A DNA stretch of 60,000 bases, from contig NC_079886.1 in assembly GCF_029227915.1 (NCBI RefSeq), forward strand, positions 7,070,001 through 7,130,000. The letters are read 5' to 3'. The notes below the pieces were generated by a model. That model ran no database searches, was not told where the DNA came from, and saw only the letters and a list, made by a program, of their open reading frames with translations. Positions 23,673-45,242 of the stretch are shown one piece after another. The translations under genes and the position numbers were made by a program. How positions within the stretch are numbered: the stretch's first letter is position 1; every line of letters starts with the position of its first letter. Origin of the DNA: Hydractinia symbiolongicarpus (Eukaryota > Cnidaria > Hydrozoa > Anthoathecata > Hydractiniidae).

Positions 23673-26548
23673 TCATGCAAAAAGCAGTCCAACAAAAAGA
23701 AGCAAAGATACCTGGTGATGAGGATCAACCTGGTTGTCATTACAAAGATGCACGCCTTTCGATGCAAGCGACTGAAGTAACGAAATACCTACAAGTTACA
23801 AAATAAAATTAGTCTACCTTCAAAATATAAACATGTCTCATATAAAGAGGGTAATATCTTAAAAATTATCTATGCTCACCAATGCTAGGCCTGTACGCAT
23901 CCCTCATATACTGTTTCGTCCACTCGTCTAAGAGGATGTTGTAATAACGCTAAATACATTAAAAAATCATTAATACAGTTTTAAGTGGACAGCCGCTTGA
24001 GCAACGATATAAAACATCAACCAATGCAAACTAGCATCAGTCAGTACGTCTTTGTTATAAGAAACACATTTATAAGAAACACGAGGCTCGGATTAATTAA
24101 ATTTTAAGAAAAATTTAAGAAACGTGGCAGGCCGAGTTAAGAAAAAAGAAAACATTTTTGTGAAAGGTCAAAAATAAATGTATGTGATAACAGTTAACAG
24201 ACATTGTGCATGGCTGATGATGCAAAAAATACTTCGATCACAAACTCCCTCATTGACTTCTATCCGTTTAAATGAGCTATCATCTCCTTCTTCTTAAACA
24301 ACAAGTCAACACAACAAAAACGTTTACCGTGGGGAATGTAAGATAAACTCTTTTTTAAAAAACATTTCAGCCCAAAAAAAACGAACATATTAAGAAACAG
24401 CCAGGATCAATTCAAATATCATGCTTCTCATAAAGATGTGCACAAGTAAGACTTTTTTGTCAATCGATAAATCAAGAAATATTATTCTTGTAAAATTTCG
24501 AGAATTTAAGATGCCTTATTCGCGAAATTTTAAATAGCACAAATTTCTTCCCTGTCAAGCATCCCTTGCTCCGCCGGACGATGTATAGTCCGTGGTAAAC
24601 AAAAAAACGGAGAATCTGATTGGCTACGGACAGATACATAGATGGTAACAAACTGGCAAACAAAATGATCAAAATTATTTAGCTTAAGACTATTTTGCTT
24701 AGTAAGAAACAACCAACGTAGCGCAACCAAATGTGTTACAGTCAAACCTGTACATAGCGGACACCCAACGTGCCGTAAATAGTGTTCGCTATGTACAGGT
24801 TATTTTATAAGGGTGTGACAGTAAACGGTGCATGAGATAGTGTTCGCTATGTACAGGTTATTTTATGAGGACTTGACGGTAACCGGTGCATGAGATAGTG
24901 TTCGCTATGTACAGGTGTCCGCTATGTAGAGGTTATTTTATGAGGGTGTGACAGTAAACGGAGCATGAGATAGCGTTCGCTATGTACAGGTTATTTTATG
25001 AGGGTTTGACAGTAACCGGTGCATGAGATAGTGTTCGGTATGTACAGGTGTCCGCTATGTAGAGGTTATTTTATGAGGGTTTGACAGTAAACGGTGCATG
25101 AGATAGTATCCGCTCTGAACTACGTCCGCTATGTACAGGGTTGACTATATTCCACCCAAAAAGTAGTAAATTACTAGGAATGTACTTACAGGGGTTTCAA
25201 AAAATTGAAGATATGGTTTAGACTGTGCAGTTGGTAGAAGTCTCTCAAACAAACCACACCGACTGAACTAAAATAAAAAATCTTGACAAGATTGTTTTGT
25301 TTTTTTTTTGCATAAAGAAAAACAATGAGGTGAACTGAGAGAATAACAAAAACAAAAAATTGTTCTATTACTTATAAGTATTGAAAAAAAGTAAAGAACC
25401 GGGAGAGAAGAAAAGAGTGAGCAAAAAGAAATAACAAAACAAACACGAAATGAAAAAAACTGAAGGCGAAAAAAAAAGCAAAAATGAAAGAAGAAATCAA
25501 TGAAAAAAGACAAAATAGCAAAATGAAATACAACCAACCTCGTCTTCAGTCTCCATAAGCATCAAAACATCATCTGGTGTTAGAACGTCAAGTATACTAC
25601 TTCTTAATCTCTAAAAAAATATTTTAATATCCAGAAAAGCATCCATTGGAACGTTTTATAAGCAAAAAATGGTAGCTGTGGATAGTGGCGGGTGAATTCC
25701 CATAAAAACTCCCAAAGGTAAATACGACAAGCATGGTATATTATACCTTATAGATAAGAAAATGGTGATCTATTTTCCTTGAGTTTGGTACACTAAAGGT
25801 TTGTTCTGCGAACAGATTAATGGGTGAAAAGTAACTGTTGTCTAATCCGAGACTTTGTAACAATACTTTTTGAAATTTAAAAACAAAAAAATATAGACTC
25901 ACACTGAGAAAATGAACACAAACGTCAGGCTACATTTTTACGAGTTGAAAAGAAAACAGAGAAATATCCTTACCGTATCTTGGTGTTGTCGCAGGTAAAA
26001 TGTATGCTAAACGAAGAGAAAGTACGGGAATGAAAGGGACAGAGACAAATAAAAATAGAAATATGTATTATAATGCGGCTCCATGAAAAGGTTTTCCAAG
26101 ACTTAGGTCCACTAGATGAAAAATTCCCAGTGGGAGTGTTTTAGCATTTTGATTGGCGGAAATCTCACAATTTAACAATAGGATTGATTTTTAAAACAGT
26201 ATGTTCCAACAGCCAAACAGATTCTTTGATTATTCTGCTCCACACGAAATATTTCTTGTAGTGTAGATGAACCCTTTAATCACGTCAGTATTTTATCCGG
26301 CCAAGTTACACTTGTAAAAAAAATTAATAAAGCAACAAAGTTTGATCCTTTGTAGACGTAAATAAAAGATCAAACCCAATCTCGTCAAGCAGTGTACGAA
26401 GTTATATAATGGTCGTCGTCACACGGTCAGTTACACTAACAATTTGAGAAAACATAAAAGCATCCAAACCTTTGCTTTTTCATCTGAAGACAGAGAGCGG
26501 TGGTCTAACCAGTAGTTATCAGCTCCATATTCCTCAATATTAGAAGAC
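23673..26548 (-). CDS. TTLL4: TTLL4-like tubulin polyglutamylase, C-terminal exons
   Basis: Six exons on the minus strand join in phase: 26470-26548, 25974-26006, 25539-25610, 25190-25267, 23880-23949, 23673-23788 (stop TGA 23673-23675 if the last exon is read through; a GTATCT at 23706-23711 could instead splice onward). They encode the region after the TTL catalytic domain: LSSDEKAK, SSILDVLTPDDV, ETEDEFSRCGLFER and LQFFETPRYYN. These follow the conserved LTPDDVR...EDE.SR.G.FER...FFE.PRY block of TTLL4/TTLL5. The first exon starts with one G that completes an AA left by exon 34913-35026. Donors GTTTGG and GTTGGT on two of these exons are weak, though the frames agree across every junction. 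Confidence 0.85.
24739..25147. mobile_element. Pogo/Tigger-like MITE with amplified internal repeats
   Basis: The left end CAGTCAAACCTGTACATAGC and the right end GCTATGTACAGGGTTGACTA are inverted copies, each beside TA (24737-24738 and 25148-25149). Between them about five head-to-tail units occur, alternating 58 bp (GTTCGCTATGTACAGG .. CATGAGATAGT) and about 76 bp with a second TIR-like GTCCGCTATGTAGAGG. The repeats derive from the TIR word itself. There is no transposase. It lies in an intron of the TTLL4-like gene. Confidence 0.8.
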
Positions 26549-28132
26549 CTAAAATAAGTCTGTTTTTAGGGACCATTTTCATAAACTGTGGGGGAGAGTC
26601 ACATCAAGCACGGTAAAACCACACGTATTTGCGGCTCTAGTATGAAGTGTTTTGGAAGACAACTCGATTCGCGAAAATAAGAATAACGTTTAAACATAAC
26701 AAATTTTTAATACCAATGATTTCACATACTATTAACTAACATGGAAAATTCGTTTAAAACATGATTCGTTTTAAAGGAAAGTTGGTTGGTTGTGACGCAT
26801 GGCCTTGTGGTTATGGAGTTCGCTTTGTAATCACAAGGTCCGTGGTTCGGTCCACTGCGCGGACATGTTTAGCAAGTGTCTTTACTACAGCTACGGGTCA
26901 ACCCATGGCATGTGAGGGAAATTGGGTAGGTAATGCCGGTGTATACTTAATGTATACATTCAGAACACAGGACCCACATTGATAACAGTGTTTCCAATAC
27001 TGAAGTGGCTATCCTATATAAATATTCGGAATAATAATAATAATAATAAGAGTAATAATAATAATCAACTATTGGGGATTGGCGAAATAGTTATAATTCA
27101 CATAACAAAAGATAGATCGGGTTTGAAAAATAAAATATAAGAGGATATTAACTTAACTCGTTCTTCTTTATCATCCGCACAAAACCCTAACATCCTCAAA
27201 ATAAATTCATGATCAATACCAGGTAGTCACACTTTCTTAAATTAAATTATTTAAAACGCTCTAGAAAAAACCGTGTTACTTAAACCATGCATAATGGTTT
27301 ATTACGTCATTAAATTTGCTTATTTATTTTTATCAAATATTGCCGAATAATCACGGAAAAGCCGTAAAAGCTTCCTTCATTACGTCGAGATTACTGAGGA
27401 TATAATTGGTTTAAAAAAAAGTCGTCTATGAACGAGTAAGAACATGGCGGGAACATTTCAACGATGGCTATTCCGCCATGTTCAACTTAAACTTGCATTG
27501 ACGCAAAATACGACACATCATGTATTAATGAATAATTTAACTTAGTTACAAAGCTACATTTACAAAGCTACATTTACATGTGCTGTTTTTAATGGCGGTG
27601 CTATTTATCCTCAAGAAAAACTATTAAACAGGCCGAAGGAAACGAAAAAAAATTATAACGACTTGTTTGCTTTATGTTAATACCAAAATACCTTAACCAA
27701 ACTGTTTTGGCTTTATAGACAAAGATACTTGATTTTTTTTTGTATACGATAATACTGTCTAGCTGTTCTTACTGCCTTTTCATTAAAAAACCTCAAAATT
27801 TATAGATTTAAGAAATAAATTGAAGTGCTTTGTTTAGCAGTGTTAGCCAGTACAAAGTTGCGAAATTTTGTGTCAGTGACTACGACCTTTAACAGGTTAT
27901 ATGTAATATGTATAGGAGAGGGTTAATTTCAAGTTATTAATGGGTTTTTATATTATAAGTTCTTACAAAAAGCTGAATTTTTATTAAAAAACAAAACAGA
28001 TTTGATCCGTTTGGATAAACAAAAAAAATTATAAAACATTTGGTTCTGATCCATTTCAATCCGCTGGTACTTCACGTATTCTTTGTTAGTTTGTATCAAC
28101 TCGTACATACATATGTTACTTAAATAATTTTT
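26549..28132. other. TTLL4 intron segment with a SINE
   Basis: Apart from the SINE at 26783-27064, nothing coding is seen here. A homopurine-rich stretch near 27410-27480 and otherwise AT-rich sequence fill the interval. Confidence 0.6.
26783..27064 (+). mobile_element. tRNA-derived SINE, copy 1
   Basis: The head resembles a tRNA gene with an A box TGGCCTTGTGG (26800-26810) and a B box GGTTCGGTCC (26844-26853). A tRNA-unrelated body follows with words AACCCATGGCATGTGAGG and AATTGGGTAGGTAATGCCGG, and the tail is an AAT-rich simple repeat (27029-27064). A second copy on the opposite strand at 46831-47044 shares head and body. RNA polymerase III transcription is inferred from the boxes. Confidence 0.8.
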
Positions 28133-29691
28133 TTACAATTCTTTGCAAACAACTTGCTTTACCCACAGATACACCCATTCAGACGAAGAACCTGTATCAC
28201 CACCATGAACAGCTGTTAACGGCAATTTCTCCTTTTCGTTATATGACCCATGATCCTCTCCATAAGTAGTGCTACTTGAGCTTTCACAGTTGCACTCTTT
28301 TGACGCACTATAACAACTTCCTGTTTTTCCACAAGCACAGTAGCTGTTTGTGTCGCCACCAGCCCAATAATTAATGATAGCGTTATGTCGATCTTTTAAA
28401 TAGTGGCACGGGGGATTGTTATCAGGATAGCTTTGAGCATCGTGGCATCTCATTTTTGCAAATTGGGTGCAACTTATTGATTGATCGACCAGTGATATCA
28501 CTGCATCCAAACTAGTAGCATTGTATTTAAGCTGACGGGAATAACTGCCACAAGCTTCATATCCGCTGACATAAATTGAAGTTTCTCTGTCATGATGGAT
28601 GTCGACATAGTATCCCGTCTCCTCCTTTCTGCAGTGTACTCCTACGATTCCAGCCTGACCAACTGGTTTAAGGTAAAACCAGCCAGAGTTGACAAATTCA
28701 GACTGTAATGCTTTTTTGCACTTTCATACGGGAATTCTAAAAACAAAAAAAGGTCATCTTTCATTCGCTTTCATACGTATAACTTTTATACAGGAAAATT
28801 TCAAAAATTAGGCATGAGTGAAGCATAATCTCATCCTGGACCATACCTGGAAACCATACGAAACTTCTCAAAATATAGAGGGGAATAACAATGCTACATA
28901 CATATTCACATCCCACATACACGTTCTAATTTTTTTTTCAAAAATTAAATCGTTGCTAGACAGTTTGCTATTACATGAGAACGGTACAAATATTAGCAAG
29001 AAGTATATTTTGAGGTTGACGTAAGATTTTTCATTTACTTACCAAGATTGCAAAAAAATACACACTATGCTTATCAGAGAAAGACTGTATCATATGAACA
29101 GTTTTTCGCATGTCTTGGATATAGAGATTTGTTTGGAAGAAACCGTAGCATAAGGGATGCGAGAAACAGAGGACTTTTTACACCTAAAGCTTACAGGACC
29201 AGTTTTTCTTTATGCAGGGCTATAAAGGTGTATTGAAGCAGAAGATGCGTCTTTTGTATCTCTAATACTTCCATGACGAGACGAGATAACAGCATAAAAA
29301 TGAATCAGGAAAATATACAACCAAAAACAATAAGTTGGAACATACGTGACAAACTATCATAATAATCCCAATCCGAATTATTAACAAAATCGCTCCTCTT
29401 CACGTCCATATTATCTACTGGAAGCAAATCACAGTACTTGGTGCTTCTTTGGTAATTGAATGAATTGCATTGTGTGTTCCTGAAGCATAGAATTCCACAT
29501 TCTCTGAAATTCTCCACGATACTCCGCCCAAGATCTGGCTTGTCCAAGAACTTACCGCGGAATACTCGACGAAAAAACGCCTTCTTTTTAGAGGAAGAAC
29601 GCTCCAAGCTTCGCAAATTAATCGTTGCGTGGCCAGTACGTATGAGTGTGTAAAGAAGTAGATAACAGAAATACAAATGCAAGAATTTCAT
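28133..29691 (-). CDS. Secreted PAN/Apple plus fibrinogen-like protein, probable frameshift
   Basis: Exon 1 is 29346-29691: a signal peptide (MKFLHLYFCYLLLYTLI), then a PAN/Apple-type domain with Cys spacing ECGILC, TQCNSFNY and YCDLLP, ending in phase 1 at GTATGT. Exon 2 is about 28133-28736: a fibrinogen-like fold of the contactin-associated/neurexin type with GWFYLKP, YYVDIHHD, YWAGG, CACGKTGSC, ECNCES and GDTGSS, then a stop at 28133-28135. Exon 2 starts in phase as FPYES, but by 28716 the conserved KKALQSEF is in another frame, so one base is lost or gained near 28716-28724. This may be a decayed gene or a sequencing error. Similar PAN/fibrinogen proteins occur in cnidarians as cell-surface or matrix proteins; the exact role is unknown. 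The gene is nested in a TTLL4 intron on the same strand. Confidence 0.7.
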
Positions 29692-32600
29692 ACTTCTTCT
29701 GTTTTTTTTCTAACTAGTTTGAAATATATGCTTGGTCATATGATATGTGGCAAACCAACTTCACAATCATAAATAGAAAAAAGTAAATTAAGTATTTCTT
29801 TTTGCTAGAAAATTAATATTTAACTCTTTCAATAGGGACTAAACATTTAGTATTTCATTTTGCTAAGCGATAATTAGTACTCAACTCTTTTGAATTTAAA
29901 ATAAGGAAAAAAAATTCACTGAACTTAAAATCCTTTATGGATAATGAATACACGTTTTTTTTTTATAAGAATAGTTTTTCTTGATCACAACATGAATATT
30001 CTAACACGTGGGAAAAAGTCATCTTGATATATTAGCAAGATCTGAGAATACAAACTGGTGTAGAAAACAACTCTAAGCTGCTCTTGTTTAACCAGCCTCA
30101 TTCAACTGACAGACAGAAAACTATACTTTGTGGGGGAAGGATACAAGAGTTAACTAAGAATAAAAAAAAATTACGTCATTGCTTGTATGCCCGTGGAAGA
30201 ATCCATTGCATTTCTCATTTTATCCATGTAATAGATACACATACATAAAAAAAACAATACGGCAGTGTGAATCTTACAATCTGCATTATTATATAAGTGG
30301 CTAACAAAATTGAAGGTGTCCAACAACTGCAGTATATTTGTGACATTTAAAAATAAAGCCACTTAAATTACTGCCTCTTACAATGCGAAAAGCATTCAGA
30401 GAAACGTTGACCAAAGTATCTCAAAATAAATCCCACCCATAAAATTCTAATCACCCAAAATGTATGTGGTAACATTTTTCATCATGTGTAAAACAAAAAA
30501 GCTAATCACTAATTTCTTAACAACCACAGTTAACAACATGTCAAGCACAAACCTGTATCAAAATCCACCCTGCCAAAGGTTGACACAAAATGTGAAGAAT
30601 AAACCGTTAACAACCCTTCAAACGTTGCATAGTGCCTCTAACAGAAAATTTTATCTTAAATGTCAAAATTATCATAAACATTTTTCGATATATTGCATAC
30701 GGTCCTTTTTCACCAAACTTTACACGAAATTTCAAAAGAGCGGTTTGTAGGCCCTGAAATTAGCAAAAGTCTTACATTATATAAATCTCAAATCTCATAT
30801 AGTCTGTTACAAAAGTTTACATAATATATATATAAAAAATAACAGTTGGTATGGTGTAAAACTTATTCGTCAAAATGTTTTTTGTCTTGCATAATGGTCT
30901 TTTCTCACGATAGTCAAATTTAAAAAGCAAAAAAAAAAACGTTTGCACTAAATATGCAACACAAAATAAAAATTTTAAATAATACTAAATTCTCTTATAT
31001 TGGTCTATTGCATACAGACGGTCTATGTAAAAGATGAGAGGTTAAAAACAAAATCAAAGGTTGCAAAATTTAATTATTTCGGTATATGTATCTTTTCCAT
31101 ATGCCCTCTGAAACAATATTTTAATCCAAAATGCCAAAGAAAAATAGTTTGAAACAAAAATCAGTTATTTCGATGATGGATAGACTCTTTCCCCACAAAA
31201 GCTTCACAAATTGTAAACAAAAATTGGTTCTAGGGAGTACATCTGATTCAACAAAAATCAGTTCTTTTGACATTTTGTATGTTGTCCTTACCCATTAAAT
31301 CTTACACACAATTTCACAAAGATCTTATGTGGAACGCATCAAATTTAAATTAAGAAGGATCAGTCATTTCGGTATGTTGCACACAGTTCTCCCATGGTAA
31401 GAATTTATACAAAATATAGAAAAACACAGCTTTTAAGATATAAAATCCAATTCTTCTTCTGCGCATGGCCCTTTCTCACAAACATGAAATGTCAAAAAAC
31501 GTTAAAACGACAAAAATCAGTTCTATCAGTGTATGTCATGTCATTGTCTTCCACAAAATGTTCACCTTAAAGTTCACAAGCCACAACCTGTAAATTAAAA
31601 ACAACTAAGATCAGGTATTTTGGTCTATTCCATACCAACCTGTCCCAAAGAAGTTTAAAATGTAAAAATTGAGTGCATAAATTTGCAAAATTCCATTAAT
31701 TTAATATGCATATTGTATATGCCTTCAACAATAAGTTAATCCAAAATGTCAAAAAGAAGAAAAAATAGCTTACAAAGAGTATAAAATTGAAATCAACAAA
31801 GTAGCTCTTTTGGTGATTAAATATGGCCATCCTCACAAACGTTTATATAAATGTAAAGAAAATGTAATTCTAAATCAACAAAAGTCCGTTCTTTCAGCAT
31901 GTTGATCATGTCTGCCCACAAACTGTTATATACATGAAAACGTCAAAACCACAATTTGAAACAAATTAAATTTACATTTTAAAAATAAGTAATTTCTGTA
32001 CTTTATTTTCCGAAATTCTTGCAGGAAAAGAACATGTAGTAGCTCCTCAAAAAGGTTTAAACTTTTCTTAAATAACACGAAATGTCATAAACAAAAACAT
32101 TGGGAGTCAGAACATCTAGAACAACAATACTTAGTACACTTAAGCTACCAGAATTACTACATGTTAAATAAAAATCGTTTTGTCGTATCGCATGCAACCG
32201 ATGTAAGTTTAGTTACACAAAATGTGAAAAATACATTATATATATTTGCATAAAAAAGAGTCCTTGAACTATTCTTAAATATTATATAATACTTCCTTAA
32301 GGTATTGTGGCTTGTTATATCTTCCAATTTAAGCTCAAAAGGCCTGGTTGAATAACATAAAACCCACAGGTTAGCTAGGTACTAGGGAACTTTAGTTTAA
32401 AGGTAACATTAGCTAGCTACAGCAGGTAATAGCTGGTCAGTTAAATATAAACTGGAGACTTAGCTAGGTTTAAAAAAACATGGCTACATATACATAAATT
32501 ACATGGCAATCGTACTTCCTAGCTAGCTAGATAGTTGATGTTGGTGGTTGGTTTTTTATGATGCTAGCTAACAAACATGTCTCACATCAATAATATCATT

Positions 32601-34912
32601 AAAACTGAAAAAAAAACATGAAAAAACCTTACAGAAACCTTGCGATGATTTATTTATAAAACTATGCTCTTCTTCAAATGTTTTTTTAAAGATTTATTTT
32701 GAAGGAAAGAGTAGAGAATACTGAAAAAGAACAGCCATCTTTTTTGTAAACACAATTTCTGTTTCTTTATGCTGGAAATTCATTGAAAATCTGTGTAGTC
32801 TGTGAATATCTAAGCCCGTTAATTCATATGTAGCTTATACCTATATATGTATTGCTATAATACATAATAGGTATATGGTATATATATTTATATCATACAT
32901 TGTGGCGCCTGTATAATTATAACTTATATATGATTTCTATGAAGTATCGGTCGAACTACCATGGTAAAATTTTAACGTAAACCCACGCTTAAGGGGGGCA
33001 ATGCATGAGTCGTAAGAAAGTTACTGGTAATTTTTTGTCCTTGGCCTCACACACACACACACACGGCATATTAATATATAGATAACAAAGATCCGGTTTC
33101 ACAAACAAAATATAAGAGTCTATATATAAAAGAATATAAAAGAATATGTTATATATAAAATATAACATATTCTTGGATACAGCTTAACATGTGTTAGAGG
33201 CGCGTTCTCAAATTTCAGTCTGGGCTAAAGTAACCCAAACACTCTTAGAGTTACGTACAACACTGAAAAGTTTGGAATATGAGGTACGAGATTAAAAAAG
33301 TAATTCTTATTGCTTAGCATGTCTGAATTAAGGTGTTGAAAAAATTGTTTCATCCAATTACCTGTTTTGGTGACAATATTGTTACGGTAAAGGGCTTGTG
33401 AATTATCCCATGGTTTCTGACTTTTAACCGAATTTCAAACGTGACAAGGGAAGAAATAAATGCGAAAGATTACGGATAAAAACATTTGGAACTCATATTT
33501 GCGAATTTACTTCTCATTCGCAGACTTAAAAGGACTACATAACGGCTTCAGAAAGATCTCTCGTGTTACTCTCCATCCTATCACATTCTCAATAATATTA
33601 TGTAATAACATTGTGTACAAGGACAACCTTGTTCCCAGCGTCTGTTATCTCTTTTTTTATATCGGGACCGACCGCAGAGCAAAAGAGTTCGACGTTTTAC
33701 GAAATGTGCGGCGAGTTTGTTTTTATATTCCTCTCATACGAAGCAGACAAACTCCTCGAATATTGTCCTTGATTGTTCTCCAAATATGTAGTTAAATATA
33801 CAATCATGTATATTTTATTTTGTTATTTGGGCTGCTGTTTACATGAAATTCAATTAATATAATTTGTGTATTTTACTGAATTGGTTAGCTAGCAACCACT
33901 AGGTTGCAAAACTTGAACCTAGGGGAATTTGATAATTGGTAAATGATTTGCCCACCTGACTATAACACTGTTGGTTCTCTAAAGCTTACTTCACAATTAA
34001 AAACAAATTTATTTCATATGAAAGAGCTTTAAAAGTTGTCTAGGAATCATTTTTTTTTTTAAAAAATCTTTAGTGATTCTTAAGATTTTAGACTTCTTAA
34101 AATTCGACTAATTATAAATGACATTATAATGTCTTGCCTATCTATAACTAGGCAGAAATATAAATTTGTAAAACCATTTTTTTTTCTATTATTCATATCA
34201 GCTGAAGTTTCGAATTCTCATTTTTTGTACGTTCATATCTGTGTGTAAAGAAAATAATTAGCTTGCTAGATAAAAAAGTTTACTTTCTTTTGCCCGAATC
34301 TTAAATGCTATGTAGGATAAAGTAGGAATAGTTAATAAGGTACTTTTCTGTTATTTTCAGTTATTTTTGAGCGTCAATTTAATATCTAAGATGATTTGAG
34401 ATGTTGTTTTGGTCCTTATTTGCTCATAAATGTTTCCCCCGCCAAAAGCTCGACTTTCCGGTAAGTCACTAAAATAAAAAATCAACAGCTCGTTTTGTAG
34501 CCTCTTTCAATTCTGCTTTTTTTAAACAAAAACGGGCATTCACATTCTTGTATTTCGCTGCCCTACCCTGTAAAAAAATCACTTTAGACATAAGCAAAAG
34601 TACAAGCATAAAAGCAGAGTACAGGCAAAACAATAACTAGTCGAAGTTACTAATTAGCCATCGTTATTTTTACAGTTTCAACAAATAGTTGTGCATTCGT
34701 TATGTTTTATTTACCATTTTGCACAATTCTCAAAGTTCTATTCACAAAAAGTTCTTCCACAAACAATTTCTATTCTAAGGTGACTAAAGAAAAGAGTTTG
34801 TGGTTCGAAAATTTTTAAATTCATCAAGTTTTTATTTCATTCATTACTTATAAAACTTTTCACTGCACATGTTACAATACAAGATAAAGATAGGCCATAA
34901 AAAACAACTTAC
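29692..34912. other. Long TTLL4 intron segment
   Basis: No TTLL4 exon is expected, because the flanking exons agree in phase. It holds a decayed tandem array (30440-32240), short TAGC and TA/CA simple repeats (32390-33070), a perfect 15-bp palindrome (33140-33174), half of a CAACCTCG foldback copy (33622-33669) and one exon-like open frame at 34469-34567. Confidence 0.6.
30440..32240. repeat. Highly diverged tandem array, unit ~90-120 bp
   Basis: A loose consensus recurs about 15 times: ACAAAAATCAGTTCTTT, then a GGTCTATTGCATAC-like word (30691, 31004, 31368, 31622, 31898, 32170), then a CCACAAAAGTTTACA-like word and AAATGTCAAAAA. No two units are close copies, so the array is old. The short open frame at its left end, 30460-30750, is part of the repeat and not a gene. 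Confidence 0.6.

Positions 34913-45242
<10,330 letters not shown>

Noticed and set aside
25268-25537. 89-codon minus-strand frame rich in Phe, Ser and Cys
   Set aside because: It falls in a purine-rich intron between two TTLL4 exons; the composition explains the lack of stops.
26800-26853. Functional tRNA gene
   Set aside because: A and B boxes are present, but no full cloverleaf forms and a SINE body and tail follow; a second dispersed copy confirms a SINE.
26761-26982. 73-codon plus-strand open frame
   Set aside because: It lies within the tRNA-derived SINE; the frame is incidental.
30460-30750. 96-codon plus-strand open frame
   Set aside because: It is part of the diverged tandem array and has no domain or splice context.
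33140-33174. Perfect 15-bp AT-rich palindrome
   Set aside because: It lies in TA-rich simple sequence where such palindromes arise easily; no terminator or element boundary is indicated.
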